Assembly (NCBI GenBank): GCA_023079485.1
Contig: CM041092.1
Coordinates: 10,553,127-10,617,126, forward strand
Reading direction: 5' to 3'
Length of the DNA stretch: 64,000 bases
From: Archilochus colubris
Lineage: Eukaryota; Chordata; Aves; Apodiformes; Trochilidae
Part shown: positions 13,301-26,494 of the stretch, piece after piece
Layout: each line of letters starts with the position of its first letter
Position numbering within the stretch: the first letter of the stretch is position 1
Notes under the pieces: model-generated
Told to the model about the DNA's origin: nothing
The model's database searches: none
The model's input: only the letters and a program-made list of their open reading frames with translations
Made by a program: the position numbers and the translations under genes

Positions 13301-16300
13301 GCCTTTCTGTCCCCCTCCACACCAGAGCACCCCAGGCCTCCTCTCCCACAGCTGCCTCCACCTCCCACTGTCCCCACAGCACCCTGAGGCACCCCAGGCA
13401 CCACCCTACCCTACCTCTTACCCCACACCCCTTTTCATGACCTAATCTCACTTCCTGGGATCAACAATTTAAGTTTAATACAAAACTCTAAAAAGAGCTT
13501 TGATTTCATCTTGTTTGGGCAAAGGTAGAAGTCAGACTTTCTGGATTTAAAGGATTTCTTTTAAGTACCTAAGTGAGTAAAGAATTTCATCACAATACCC
13601 TTCAAAGTCACAAAAAAGCATGGGTTTGTTTTGTTTTCACTACTAAGTTTGCAGTCATTTGGCATTTCTTTTTGCTCATCAAAAAGAAGCTCTAGAGTCT
13701 TTTTGAACCTTAATTACATTAAAATAACATGGTAAGAATGAAGTAATTCTAAATTAATCAGTTACAATGCCACTTGCTGAAATGAGCCCTATGGCTAATT
13801 TGGGAAATAAACTGGCACTCAAGCCCCAGTCATCTTCCCCATTGTCCCAGAACAGCTTTCCTCCTCCTCCAGAATGGTAGTGCCAGAAACTCTGCTGCTG
13901 AACTCTAGTTTTGAAACTAGGAAATGAGTCACCCTGGGTAAAATGAGAGACAGCAGGGACACTTCAACTTCAGAAGAACATATTGTAGAGCAGGGAGCTG
14001 AAAACAGAATACCCCACTTAAAGGCTGTCATGCACAGTATACAAAATCTGTGGATAACATTCCAGGCTTAAGCCCTGGTCACGAGAAGATGACAGCACCA
14101 AAGAGGTCATTGAAGCCTGTAAGCAGCAGACATGAACCCCAGATTACTCTTAGAGAGCACTTCCATTTCGTTGCCATTTCCATTTGCTCTGCTCCCTCCA
14201 AGGCAGAATGTGGCAAGAAACCTTTGATTTTTTATGATTAACCTCTGTTGCCACATGCCCATCTTAACATGATGTAGAAACTTGCTACAGCATGCAGCAG
14301 CTCACCAGAACATTTGAGAAGTTTCTATATCTACAGCTTCTTTGCAAGGCAATGATCATCTTTTGTTAAGTCTGATAATGTATGTCCATTAAGTATTTTA
14401 TATTCTTATTTTTTTTGTGATAACAAAACAGCAATTTTTGTGATACTGTTGTCTTCCATTTCCTTTTTGCTACACGCACACACGCTTGCACAAATCTTCT
14501 ACAAATTAATCTACTGAAATGCTCACAAGTTAAAAATCATTTAGAGTCATCACTGAAGGGAAATAACACCTCCTGCACATGCACATAAAACTCTGTGGGA
14601 AAGGAAAGTGAACTGGGGATACTCTGACATTTACATTAATGACACTAAAATTGCCAGTATTAATAGTGCTATCAATTTTATTTAAAACATACTGGAATCA
14701 CATCTGTAGTTATGATTTAGTAAAAAAAAAGTTATTTTAAAATTACTTTTAAAAGTATTTTTAAAATTACATTTTCTCTCTTGGCACCTTCTTTCTTTTA
14801 GCTAGAGAAAATACCTTATGCCTATTTTTTCTGGATTTTTTTCTACTTTCATCAACAGAGGGAAGACAACCCTATTTTGCTCTGCCATGTTCTTGGTTTG
14901 GACCAAATCTAGAACAGATGTTAAAAATCTTGGCAATTTGTAGAGACGATATGAGGCTAAAACCATCATGGAAGATTGGCACATATTATAGGATGAAGAA
15001 ATAGCTCTGCAATATACAGTAGGAAAAAAAAAAAAGTTGCAAACAAAAGAAAACTTACGCATAGAAAGAGGTTTTGTTTACTGTTTTCAGCAAATATACA
15101 AGAAAAGTAAGGAAATTATGGATTCTGCTTCAGTACCCCATGATAAAAAGCACAGGTCTCTCCTCTACCTACAGAAAAATACTGCAACAAAAGCTGATAC
15201 AAAGAAAAACAGTCAGAAAATGAGAAAAGTCACTGGTTCCATTCCTACCTGATTAACTTCCTGAAGGTCAGCCCATTCTCTCCTGAAGATCATCATTCTG
15301 CCCCTATCACTAAGCTGAAGTCCTTAAAAGAAGGATTAGATTTACCAGGAGTTTCTCATTAATTTCTTGATTTCTGACTTACTGGTTTGAAAGAAATGGT
15401 TCTAAATATAATGTTAGGCAAAAGTGGTCCAGCAGACCAGTATTCAAAGAATGCTAAACCAATCAGCTGTGCTAATTGCTTCCACCAGTTTGCTGAAGAG
15501 TCTCAGCTGAACATAATATTGAAATTATCTTTCTCTTTGCACCACTGCAAAAGGATTTCCAATGCCTCTCACGGAACAGTTGAAGCCAAGGCTATTACTG
15601 TTTTTATGCCACTGTGCCTTAGTAAAAATGACAGTACCCTTCTCCATTTAGCAGCCACTTCTCTTTGCTCTTCTGTGTTGTTTCCCACACAAGTTCTGTT
15701 TTACTAGCATTTTTGATTTAGTACCTTTCAGTTACCCTTTCTAACCATTAAGACTCCTCTCCTCTAGCCTTCTCCCCAGCTGCTGGAAATTATAATTCTT
15801 TCTTCTAGTACTTGGCTTCCTACCCTTTCCTCCCTTTTTTTCTACCTAGTAAGACCTGACCCTTTCATGCTTCCTCCCCCTCATTCACCTCCTCCTCCTC
15901 TTCTTTCTCAGCTGCTTTCATCTTTCTTTATCTTTGTGCTCTGGCTTCCCAGTTTCTCTTCAGCTGAAAAAGTAATTTTTTTCCTAGAGCCTGATAAAGC
16001 CCAGAAGTCAATCCCGTCATCTTTAATCTTATTTTCCGATTTTTAGCATGGATTATATTTAAATGGAGTTGGCATTTTCCACTTTGCAGTGTACTGATGC
16101 AGCATTATCAGAGTTCTAGTTATGTGGTAAAGGACTGAAGGATTTGAAAGGCATTAAAAGCCAACCCAAAATTTAGTTCCTTTAGATTTTTTGCTCATGT
16201 AGATATTAACTAAAATTAGATGTAGACGTAGATGTACATACAGCATGTCCATCTTTCATTATGAACTGCCCTTTGTAACTCTCTGGTCTTGATATTAGTG

Positions 16301-16914
16301 CTACCAAAAAAACACCCAAACAGTTAACGCAGACCAAGCTGGGAGGTGTTTATCCAACCTGGCAGATTTCTGTTGGTGGCTGGGGACTGACCAAGTTGCA
16401 CTATGGAAGAATGAGAGCCAGGAATGTAAAGTTTGCCAGTGGCCTTTGTCATGCAGCTCGTGTGGGGGTGGATGCTCTCAGATTCAGCAGCGTGGAGCAT
16501 CCAAAACACTTGGTGTGATCTCACTTAGGGATTTACAAAGGCAGAAGAGGAATTTACCTCACCTTCATGTTTCTTTTCAAATTTATGACTGGTGTAGATT
16601 AAAAAAGAGCTGAAAGCTTTTTCTACCAGAGAGGGAAAGTTGACTGGGTTCCCCAGACCTGGGTTCCCCCCAGCCTACTAATAACAAAGCTATCCTAGTT
16701 TTATTAAAGATTCCCCTTAACCAGCAAGTTCCCAGTTAAAACAGAAGAGATCATGGCTTTAAAAGGTCAATTAACTTTACCAAAGACATGGCAAGAAAAA
16801 AACCTGTAAAACTTTTAGGAAAGAAAATGTAGCTATGTTTTCACCCTCCCTTGCCTTGGTTTTACCCCTCTTTAAATTCCTTTAGCTCTCCCGAGTTGCA
16901 CAAAGACATCTGTC

Positions 16915-16920
16915 CATGAG
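16915..16920 (+). repeat. CATGAG, left flank of foldback element
   Basis: A 6-bp direct repeat immediately outside the left arm, identical to 17129-17134. It is a candidate target-site duplication. Six bases is short, so chance is possible, but its position exactly at both arm boundaries argues against that. Confidence 0.6.
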
Positions 16921-17128
16921 TGTAGTGAAATGAGGCAACCAGGTGCCACTAATTGCCAGGGAGTGAGCATGAGCTTGTGTTAAGCCCACCTGTGCCTAAT
17001 TAGGATGGGCCCCCACTGCACATGAGCAGGACCAGGGGGCCCACCCTAATTAGGCACAGGTGGGCTTGACACAAGCTCATGCTCACTCTCTGGCAATTAG
17101 TGGCACCTGGTTGCCTCATTTCACTACA
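16921..17128. mobile_element. 208-bp foldback (palindromic) element, MITE-like
   Basis: The left arm 16921-17014 and the right arm 17035-17128 are reverse complements over 94 bases with no gaps and three mismatches (left positions 16960, 16981, 17005). A 20-base spacer (17015-17034) separates them. The ends are TGTAGTGAAATGAGG and its complement. CATGAG lies directly outside both ends (16915-16920 and 17129-17134), as expected for a 6-bp target-site duplication. No ORF or transposase belongs to it. It could be a non-autonomous DNA transposon, a foldback element or a hairpin formed by inverted duplication. I cannot assign a known family. Confidence 0.85.
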
Positions 17129-17134
17129 CATGAG
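17129..17134 (+). repeat. CATGAG, right flank of foldback element
   Basis: This is the right-hand partner of the left-flank CATGAG. The same six bases also occur in the spacer at 17021-17026. Confidence 0.6.
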
Positions 17135-20100
17135 ATTCCTCATTCAGCATGTACTTTGATGGGCCAGTTTCAAGGTGCTCTTTGCAGTAAGGTTTCTGCA
17201 CATGGGAGAGCTCAGACAGATCTCATCACAAACCAAGACCCAACACCTCCTCAGTGGATAGCTGGACCTTATCAGGTTTACAAAAAGGCTCAGATATATG
17301 TGAGAAATCTTTTTATGTTTTCCATCAAGAAGTAAGCCCTCTAAGGTAATTGCAGCAGCACCTCTAACCTGCTTGGAAGCCTTGGAGAAATTTCACAGCA
17401 ACTCTCAGTTGCTGAGCTGTGTCAAGGAAGAGCTTCAACGATTTCATGTCCCACATTCCTCACTGTCTGAGCCAGTCTCTGAGCACCACCTTCATAGGCT
17501 TTTTCTGGCTCATTCTTTGTGTCTGAAGTCAAGATACTGGTCTCAGAAAGATCATGTATTTAGCAACATTTTAAACAGCCTCTTTTTCTCTTTTTTTAAT
17601 GGTGTGGAAGTTCTGCTATTACTTTTCTTAATTAAATTATTAATCATGGATCTGACTGATTGCTCTAAAACCTAATGTCAACAGCAACTGGATATACATC
17701 ACCATCTACAACTGAATTCATGACTGAACTCCTACGACATAACAAGCTGCAGCAAAACACCCCCACCAAAGTAATACTTCTTATTTGCGCTAAAAACTGT
17801 GGAAAATACTAGAGGAATAATTTTTGCTTAAACCTCTGTGAAAGGGAAAACATGGATGGATATCTGAGTTCTTCCTACAGTGCTCAGGCCTCCTTTGTTG
17901 TACTTGCTGAACTTCTGTCACCAGAGGATCAACAGTGCCTTGGCCCTACTGCAATGCTGTCAGTAAATGTTCTCTTACTGTGGACTCTTAATGTGGGGGA
18001 AGGCAACCAGATCAAATACATCCAGACTGATATCACATGGGCACGGAGCTGATTTTTTTAAGACCAATATATTTTCACCTGCTGTGGGTCAGTGCATGGC
18101 AGTGCTCCTACCAGTTGTGTCAGTGGTTGGGAGGCTTCACTGCCCTCATGGTTTGGGCTCTTCCACATCCCAGTCATGTTCCGAATAGCCCAAGAAGAAA
18201 TAATAGTGGAGACTTTGGTGGCTTAGCCACCCATTTTAGGGGATGATATCTGGTCCACAGATGTCCTCAAAGTAAATTTCTTCTCAGGAATATGTTCTCC
18301 CATGCTGCCATATAACCTTGCAACTCTGCAGTGTAACACCATCACACACAGACCTTTCCATAGAAGAATGTTGCAGTGGGCTGTTTTGCTCTGTTCTGTG
18401 CCTGGGAACACCTGGGCAGGTGCAGCAGGAAACTACAGTCTCCTCCCTGAGATAGGGCAATATAGATAAAGGCAGTGAGGATGCCACAGAGGGCAGAAAA
18501 AAGGAAAGACTGAAAGACAAGGAGCAGTTGCCAGTGTAAGGTGGATGTACAGAACTGGTGTGAGATCCAGATTGTCATTTTTTATCCACAGCTTATCTAC
18601 TGAATTTCCTTCCTGCATCTGACATTGACCTTCATTCTTTGCTCCCCAACTTCCAAAGCCAAGATCAAAAAGGAAACCTGTGTTTACACAAGACATGTCA
18701 AGATGCCTTCACCTTGCTGCTGATTTGTAATCCCAGTGTGGTGCCAATCTGAATTAAAAAGGATGTCTATTTGATGGTGAGCTGAAAACAAGGAAGCTTT
18801 TAGTAGAATCAGATTATCATTGTAGCTGGCAACTTGTTGCACAATAACTCTTCTGCCTTCTACCCAGCTTGCTGGAAAGTAGCTGCAGGGTACAGCTGAA
18901 GCTGTCTGAGCCAGTGTCCCTTCCCTGCTGCAGATGGGTGGCAACTTCTCTGCTGGATGCTGGCTGGGTCATAGAGAGGGGAGAGAGCAAACTACTCACT
19001 CTGACTGCTTTATTGTCTGTTTTGCTTTGAAGCAGGGAATTTTCAGGAGAACTGGAAGGGGAGAAATTACTGATGAGATCCAAATAAACTATGATAAATA
19101 GGCTCTATACTGCCACTCAGGTAAGCCTAGGGGCTATGAAATAAGAAAATCCAGCAACTAGGCCATAACTCCATTTTTTCATTTCCTGAGAAAGATCAGA
19201 GCAGCCAGTGATGCAGCAGGTGGCTAGAGAGGCTAGAAAGGGCATTTAGCATGAGTGAGAGCACACCTCACTTCAGCCATGGCTACATGGCATCCCTGTG
19301 TCATCCCACCTGTACCAAAGAATTAGGGAATGAAAAATTTGCATTATGAAGGAGACACCCCAATGAATTTTGCTGCCATTGGGCAGCAATTGCCAGATTG
19401 GATGGCAAAGAAACAAGATCAAGCAAGAAATTTATGGTAAATAACTGATTTATACCTCCCAGGCTTGCTGAAAGATGTATCCTTGGAATGAAGATGGAAA
19501 CATCTGAGTTTCAAAAGTGTGTTCAGTATCCAGTTGCACCCTCTTAAGGTTCAAGAGCACACAATATATGCAATATATGTATGTGCAAGGCTATTGTTTC
19601 CCTTGGCTATGGATACAAATAAGAAAAAAATAAGCATTCAGTTCTCCCCTTTCTATTTAAGGATGTGGTGATGCAAAACCAGCAAGCTCCTCTGTGTTGT
19701 CTTTCTCCCATATCTCCACAGACTATTTGTTCTTTCCAAGAGACAGGATACAAACACAGCAGGCACCACTGCCCAAGCAGTTTACTTTTATTTTGTTTCT
19801 GTCAAATGATCCCAGTGCTCCAGCTCATGCAGGAGTGTTTAGCCTCTCTTCTGTGGCCACCTTCCTATCAAAACATGGATTTGTCATGTGGGGACAAGAA
19901 GTGGGGAACCACCAGGAGAAAACTGGGGGAAAAAGGAGCATAGACAGAGTTTTCCCAGCACAAACAGTGTGCATGTCCATAGCAACCTCCTGCTGACTGA
20001 CTTTTGGGAGTGGGAACAGTTTCCACACAGCAGCTTCCTGAGATGCTTCCTTTGCACACCTTGATCTGCTCATCATTATTAACCTGTTGTTTTTCTTGTA

Positions 20101-23100
20101 AAATCACTGTGCTATGCCAAATGGAGAATTCATGTTTCTCTATAGACTATTTAAATACATTCCTATTAAAAAAGGTTTCTGAACTATTCTGCATACTAAT
20201 AAATAATAGCAAAGAATAATAAAATATAAACATTAATTATTACAAATAGCATGCGGATTATTTAATCAAATATTGATAAAACTTCTTTAATTTAACTTTC
20301 TCTTGGAATAAGTGTCTATATTTGTAGTTTCTCAAATTGATTTCATTCATTCTCCATAAGCTTTGTTTCTGCTCTTAGCAGTCTACAGAAAAAAGGTTAC
20401 TGTTCCCATGTTCTATTGCATTTGTGCAGTGATATGAATGCTATTAAGCTCCCTTGACAGTTTGTCCAATACTTACAGATTATTGCTGTGGGTTTTTTTC
20501 AACCTTGAGGCAATGCTATATCACAATATGTCTTAAAGGGGAAACAGAATGAAAAGCGATGGTGGTGTTGTTACAGTCTACCTTATTACAGAACAAAAAG
20601 CATGATTTAAAATTACCTGCCTGTTAAAGCCAGCTTAGATAGCAGTAAGTTTAAAACTGTGTACATCTAGATAAAAAAAATGAGGTATATGCAGTCAGGG
20701 TGAATACTTTGAGATCACTCTCAAATGGTTTCTGAGAAACCTGAAGGTGAGGAAGCCCAGAGATAGATGTTAATTTTCCAGGTGTAATGGGGAGTCTACA
20801 AAGAAGATAAAACCAGTCTTCTGGTTTTAATTTATACCAAGCTCCTATGCCCTTTTATTTAAGGAGTGCTGCATGAACCTGAAGAGAACAAAGTCCAACT
20901 GCTGCTGAGGCCAGTGCCTCCTGCAGTTTGTTTAAAAGTCTTAGTGGTGTGAAGGAGAAGTCTGCCTTCTACTTTTTTCTCTTGTGGGGTAATTTTGCTC
21001 TTTTTTTTTTTATTCCTCCCACAGTTTCCTGCAAGGCAGAATGCTGCAGCCCCCAGTAATTAAGATGTCCATCCTCTTCCCACCACATTCAAGTATGAAA
21101 GCCTACTCTAACATCAAGGAGAAAGAAAAAGTAGTATTATTAGTGCTAATTGGTTAGCAACAAATCTCTCTGGGACATATAAAGCCTATTCACAACTTGA
21201 AACAGTTACATAGAGGAGAGACCTCCAGTCAGGATCCTCAGCAAGCCCACAACCAGTTCTATGCAGACTTCAGCCAGCTAAAGCCAAATGATCAGGATAT
21301 TCTGGTGAACAACAATTCAGCAACATTATTTGGTTTCTCATATCTGTGGAAAAAAAACCTGCTTGAAAGGATGGAGTTTTATATTTACATTGTTCACTTC
21401 TGCAAGCAGCAGGCTATCTCATCTGCACTTCCTGACCTTGAAAGATATGCCAAGATGCAATTTTAGACAAAAGCATAAGGAAGGAAAAAAAACTTGTATA
21501 GAGAAATAAAATAACCATTTCTATTTCATCTGTACACTAAAACGACACAAAGAAGTACTGCTAGCTTTCCCTGGAAGTTATTTAGGATTGATCACTAGAA
21601 AAACCTCTCTGTTGTCTACATACAGCATGGTTCCTGGCACCTGAAAAAAAGGCAAGATTACAGGAAGATTACAGGCAAGAAAAGAAATATTACAGGAATG
21701 ATAGTATTCTGCTTTAAAAACTTTTAAGTTTCTCAACTCCAATAATTATAAAAATGTTCAATTTTTGCAGGTGTTCTGCTCTACTTACTGTGTGATCCCT
21801 TATTCAGATTAGTACAATTATTATTTACATTTCTCTTTTGCTAGGTATCTACATCAATAAGTTTATACATTGTGCTATATACAGACAAAACACAATTCAG
21901 AAGGTATGTACAGAACTCCTTGACTCTCTAACTCTTCGTCCTTTAAGGTGGTCTCCATTTCAAATTTTTTGACTGAAGCATCCAAACAATTTATAGAGGC
22001 AATAAATAATCTTTGGGAGCTACTTGTAGCATCTTTGTTTGTTGGTTTAAGAATAAGATTATGTATTTTTTCAGTGTAAATGGGCAGGAGCCAGACTTTA
22101 CCATGACCCTGCCTTCCCTTGGAAAGATTTTACATTTTGTAGCTCTAATGACCTACTGGAGTTATGGCTTTTAGGCTGTCTGCCTAAAATAACTCCACTT
22201 GATTTTAATCAAGATTTGATAATGATTTTAAGCAGGGGATTTGAGGGATACACAAGTATTTGGAATATGTATTTTGATATAAACCAGGTCCTAATACAAA
22301 TATACAATTCCAGAAGCTGACAACCCAGTTGGGCATTTGGTTCACGTTGTGCTGCTGTCCCCTCAGACAGCCACACACAGGTTCATATTCTTGCTGAGAA
22401 ATACACTTGCAGGCTGTTCCCACTCTTTTCCTAAGCACTTCTATCCCTTGAAACCAGAAGTCTCTGGATTTCAGGTCATACTCTGCATGTCCAAGATAAG
22501 AAGTCACCTTAGCCTAATTCAGCCCTGAGAAGACCTCATCCACATGAGGCAGGACTCACAGAGCTCACAAGACAGCCAGACCCATGATAAAACAAACATT
22601 GCAGCACATCTGAGTTTAAAGTCAGGACAGGCAATTTAAGCTGCTGGAGAAGGGCAGAGGATGTAGAACCCACCTTATAGAGAAATTCTCCTATATAGCT
22701 CCTCTATGTCTCTCCATGTGGAGAAGCACGGATGCCAAGAGTTCAAGCTTCCCTGGCCTAAGCCACGCAACGTCCCTCAGCAGTAATATGACTCAGAAAA
22801 AAGAAAAATCTGTTTCCAAGTCTTTATATTTTCAGTCTTCTCTGCTGTGGGAGTCATAAATTATGCTAATATGTTCACTAGGAAGAGATGACAGAATTCA
22901 TGTCTCATCAGACAACCAACAGTCATGAGATAGAAAAAGATGTCCAGTCACTTCCCATACAAGGCTGGGAAAAACGGAAGGCAGTGATTTTTAGGTGATT
23001 TAATTACAATCTTTCTTCCATAAAAGAGATATGACACAGGTCCTAAGAAAGGTTTTGTAAATATTTGCCCCAAAGTTTATGGAAATATGATGAGGAGGGT

Positions 23101-24592
23101 ATCACTGAAGGATTTACATGGCAGTTCCAAAAGTAGAAGTAAAAAAGATTGGTTGGGAACTTGAGCAGAGAAATATTAAAATGAAAAGGAAGATCAAAAG
23201 TAGACTTTCCAAGTAAAGACTGTGTTGGATCTAGATGAGAAAAAGTGAAGCATGGTTCGTATCCTATGAATCAGATTAGGAGAACCCTCTTTTAGAAGGT
23301 AAATGCTTTTCATTGACTAAGGTCTACTTTTCATCAATAATTGTTTTTCTCAGATAAAATAGCTAAGGTGAAGGTAGCCATATTGATGATTTAATGCTCG
23401 TTACTTATACTGAATAATTTAAGATGAAGACAACATTTTACCTTCAGGCTGTCATTTGCATCCTTTGATGTAGTCTCAGGCCTAAAGAGTCATATCTGAG
23501 ACTTGTTTATTTTCAGTCATATCCTAGATTCTTTCATGGAATAGATAACGATACATTTTCAGTGCTATTGTTCGTTTTTTAAAGAAAAAATCCCAAGGTT
23601 ACCTTTATGTAAATAATAAGTTTCCTGATTATTTCAAATGCTTTAGGACAGGGTCTGAAAAGAGAAAAAAATACTTAAGATAAGATCAGATTCAGAAAAA
23701 TCCCAGGGGCTAAACTGGGAATATAGGTCAGCCTCCTAGCTGGGGTGAATGGAGTTGTACTTAGTTACATCAGCTGTATATCTGGCCCTGCTGAGACTCC
23801 ATTTTAAATGAATTGTAGCATCAGGCCCATGTTTTACCTAATTCATCAGAAAGATAGGAAATGTCATTTAAGCAAAGATCATAATTTTCCAGGCAGAAGA
23901 TTCTGGCATTTTTTTTAATATCAGAGAATCCCTCAAAGTGGAAAAAAATAATATTCAATAATAAGTAAAAATTACGTAAGCATAGTATGTACAATTAATT
24001 GCAAGGTTTGTTGTGAATCACTGACATGTTCTGAAGCCAATCCACTGCAGCAGCAACCCTAAATTGGCAGAACCAAGCAGTATGCCAGATGTAACACACC
24101 AAATTTTTTTTAAAATGTCCTCTGACAAAACTCACTCATCATACTATAGTGTTAACATTGATTCAAAATTACTATTGAAATTTCTGTGCATTTGGTACAG
24201 TAAGTGGATAGAGGCAGCTACATGTGGCTAGATTAAAGGGAGCAGGTTCTAATCCCAAGAACATGGAGGATGAAACATAGATTAAAAATTCTCCTAGCAT
24301 ATTTTAAAAAGTAGAGGAGTCTTGTGGAAAGAAGATAGCAAATGAAATAAGGGAATGTGCAAATTTCTACAGTGAGTCAGGATGCAGCAAAAGTACACAC
24401 AACATAAGGAACAATTTATATATAAATAAGGAAAGCTCACACTGTTGCAGAAAATTTTGAGTACTATTGTGAAATTCAAGTTCAACATTAGCTAACAACA
24501 TAACTGTTGCAACAGAGAAAAACACTTTACTGAGTACTATAAACAGGAGTAGAATTTATAGACAGATGATGTAATCCTTCTGTTATTCTTTG
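17135..24592. other. Non-coding DNA between foldback element and CR1, no gene seen
   Basis: No coding exon, RNA gene or clear transposon was recognised on either strand. Short overlapping frames at 18.0-19.1 kb and 19.7-20.1 kb show no family features and no shared splice pattern. Simple A- and T-rich tracts are scattered through it. Confidence 0.65.
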
Positions 24593-24938
24593 CACTGGTA
24601 AGGTCTCAGCTGGAGTGTTTTGTCCAGTTTTGGGCATCATATTTCAAGAAAGATGTGTATCAGCTGAAGACTGTAGATGAGAATAACTAAAATTTCATGA
24701 AACACATTATACAGGCAGGATTGAGCAATTTCAGGTTGTTTCCCATAGAAAAGAGAATATTAAAGGTGACATGGTAATTTTCTTCAAATCTTCAAAACAC
24801 TACAGTGAAGAAGAAAGGGAAGTGATGCTCTTCAAGTTCATGGAAAATAAAACAGTAGGTTAAAATGCAACAGATTTAAGCTGAGACCAGGACTGTTTTG
24901 CAGGGAAGCAGTGCAACAGGTTGCTCAGGGAGGTGGTA
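24593..24938 (+). mobile_element. Old CR1 LINE fragment
   Basis: Diverged plus-strand CR1. It has ctggtaaggtctcagctgga and the tgtccagttttgggc segment (equivalent to [14 protein letters not shown]), later ttcaagttcatgg and a gcaacaggttgctcagggag segment. It contains many stops and indels. It breaks off at the gaggtgg motif, where a GC-rich stretch of unknown origin begins. Confidence 0.75.
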
Positions 24939-25420
24939 GCATCAGAGTAAAAGCAGGGGCCACAGGGTGGGAAAGGCAGGAGCTATGGGAAATGCCACAG
25001 GGCAGAGACCCACCAGCCAGGGCCTATCCCACTGCCCCCAGCAAGGAATCAGTTCAGGGGGGGCAGCTCTGAGCTTAGGTTAGCAGGCAAGTCCCTGGTG
25101 ATGAGGCAGGTCCAAGCTCCAAGGAGTCAGCCAGCAGACTGGGATCAGGGGGGCTCATGGCCAAGCAAAGTAGGACTTTGGTGGAGCTACAGCCTATGGC
25201 ATTGCTGCTGGAGGGACTGAAACCCTGGGCTGGGTTGAAATAAGGGTTCTGTGCCCAAGCAGGTTATTCCAGGGGAGGCTGGTCAGGGCCATTCAGGCTG
25301 TGGCAAATAGAATGCCACATGAAAAGGATAGAGGTCTCCAAGACCAGGATAGACAAACTCCATCCAGGATGGGCACAGACAACTCTAATTCAGTCTTGGG
25401 GCAACAGGAGAGATCAGATG
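24939..25420. other. GC-rich block of unknown origin
   Basis: This stretch is rich in G/C with runs such as cagttcaggggggg and gatcaggggggctc, in contrast to the AT-rich DNA on both sides. It starts exactly where the old CR1 fragment stops resembling CR1. No protein, tRNA or terminal repeat was recognised. It may be an inserted element such as a decayed LTR, or the unaligned remainder of one. Confidence 0.4.
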
Positions 25421-26383
25421 ATCTTTATTTAGTCTTGCCTTCTTTATTTTGACATCTTAAGTTTGATGATATATGGGCCTGAATTACTGTATGTGTGTGT
25501 CCTGTGGTGGTGCTCCCTGAGACAACAGGAAGGGTGCCTAGGATAGAATGGGAAGACATCACATCAGAGCTCTTTAGGCCTGGATCATACAGCAAGAAAT
25601 ACCTCCCCCATTTCTGGGGCATGTATATAGGACACTGATAATTTAAAACCATAGACTTTTAAAAATAATTATTATGGTAATATTATTATACTGACTACAT
25701 TTTTAGTTTTGATAATCTGCTCTGCTTACACCTCTATGTTCATAAATACTCTATATGGTTAATGTAAATATTATGGATGGTGAATACTAATGTATTAGCT
25801 GTTTCTATATAGTAGAAAGTAGATTATTTCTTCAGCTGTGCTTCCTTTGGCCCTGAAGATATTCATGTTCAGATCACTTGCTCACTCAAGTCAGCACTGT
25901 TACCAAAGTACAAATATGCATGAACGAATGTCCACCAACAAATTTAAAATTCAACTCAGGCCACACTTCTGTAATATTAACATCCTTCCAGGTTTCACAG
26001 AAGAAATTATCCTGTACTCACACTGTTAATTTTACTGGTCTTTTTATAACTTGTAATCACTATGTGCTTCCACTTCTTACTCCCATTTTATTTATGGAGT
26101 GATTTTTCTGGAATCTTTCTTAGCTGTACCCACCAAACGTGTGCTTCAGGAGCCCAGGTAATTTCTGATCTCACTGATGCTCCCTATATATCTAGCCCTT
26201 AATTTTCACTGCACACTTCAAAACAAGAGGTTAGGTCGAGACAAATTCAAGTATTTAAGGGCTGATACTAGATTACAGAAAACTATCTCTTCCTCTAAGT
26301 GCAGGCAAAATAGAATCACATCCTGTGATGTATTTTTCATTTGTGCTTACCTCTGGGTGGAAGGGAGAGCTTCAATGCATTAG

Positions 26384-26494
<111 letters not shown>

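Larger units (their letters stand above)
1..16914. other. Upstream non-coding DNA, no gene seen
   Basis: AT-rich sequence with only short open frames on both strands. None resembles a protein family, and none is joined to another by plausible splice sites. The longest open stretch (9999-10550 +) opens at TTG, has no family features and is of a length expected by chance in 64 kb. Contents otherwise: the T/G-rich duplication near 3.1 kb, a TA repeat near 4.3 kb, a C-rich pyrimidine stretch at about 13308-13432, and a cluster of homeodomain-type TAAT cores at about 10880-11030. Confidence 0.7.
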
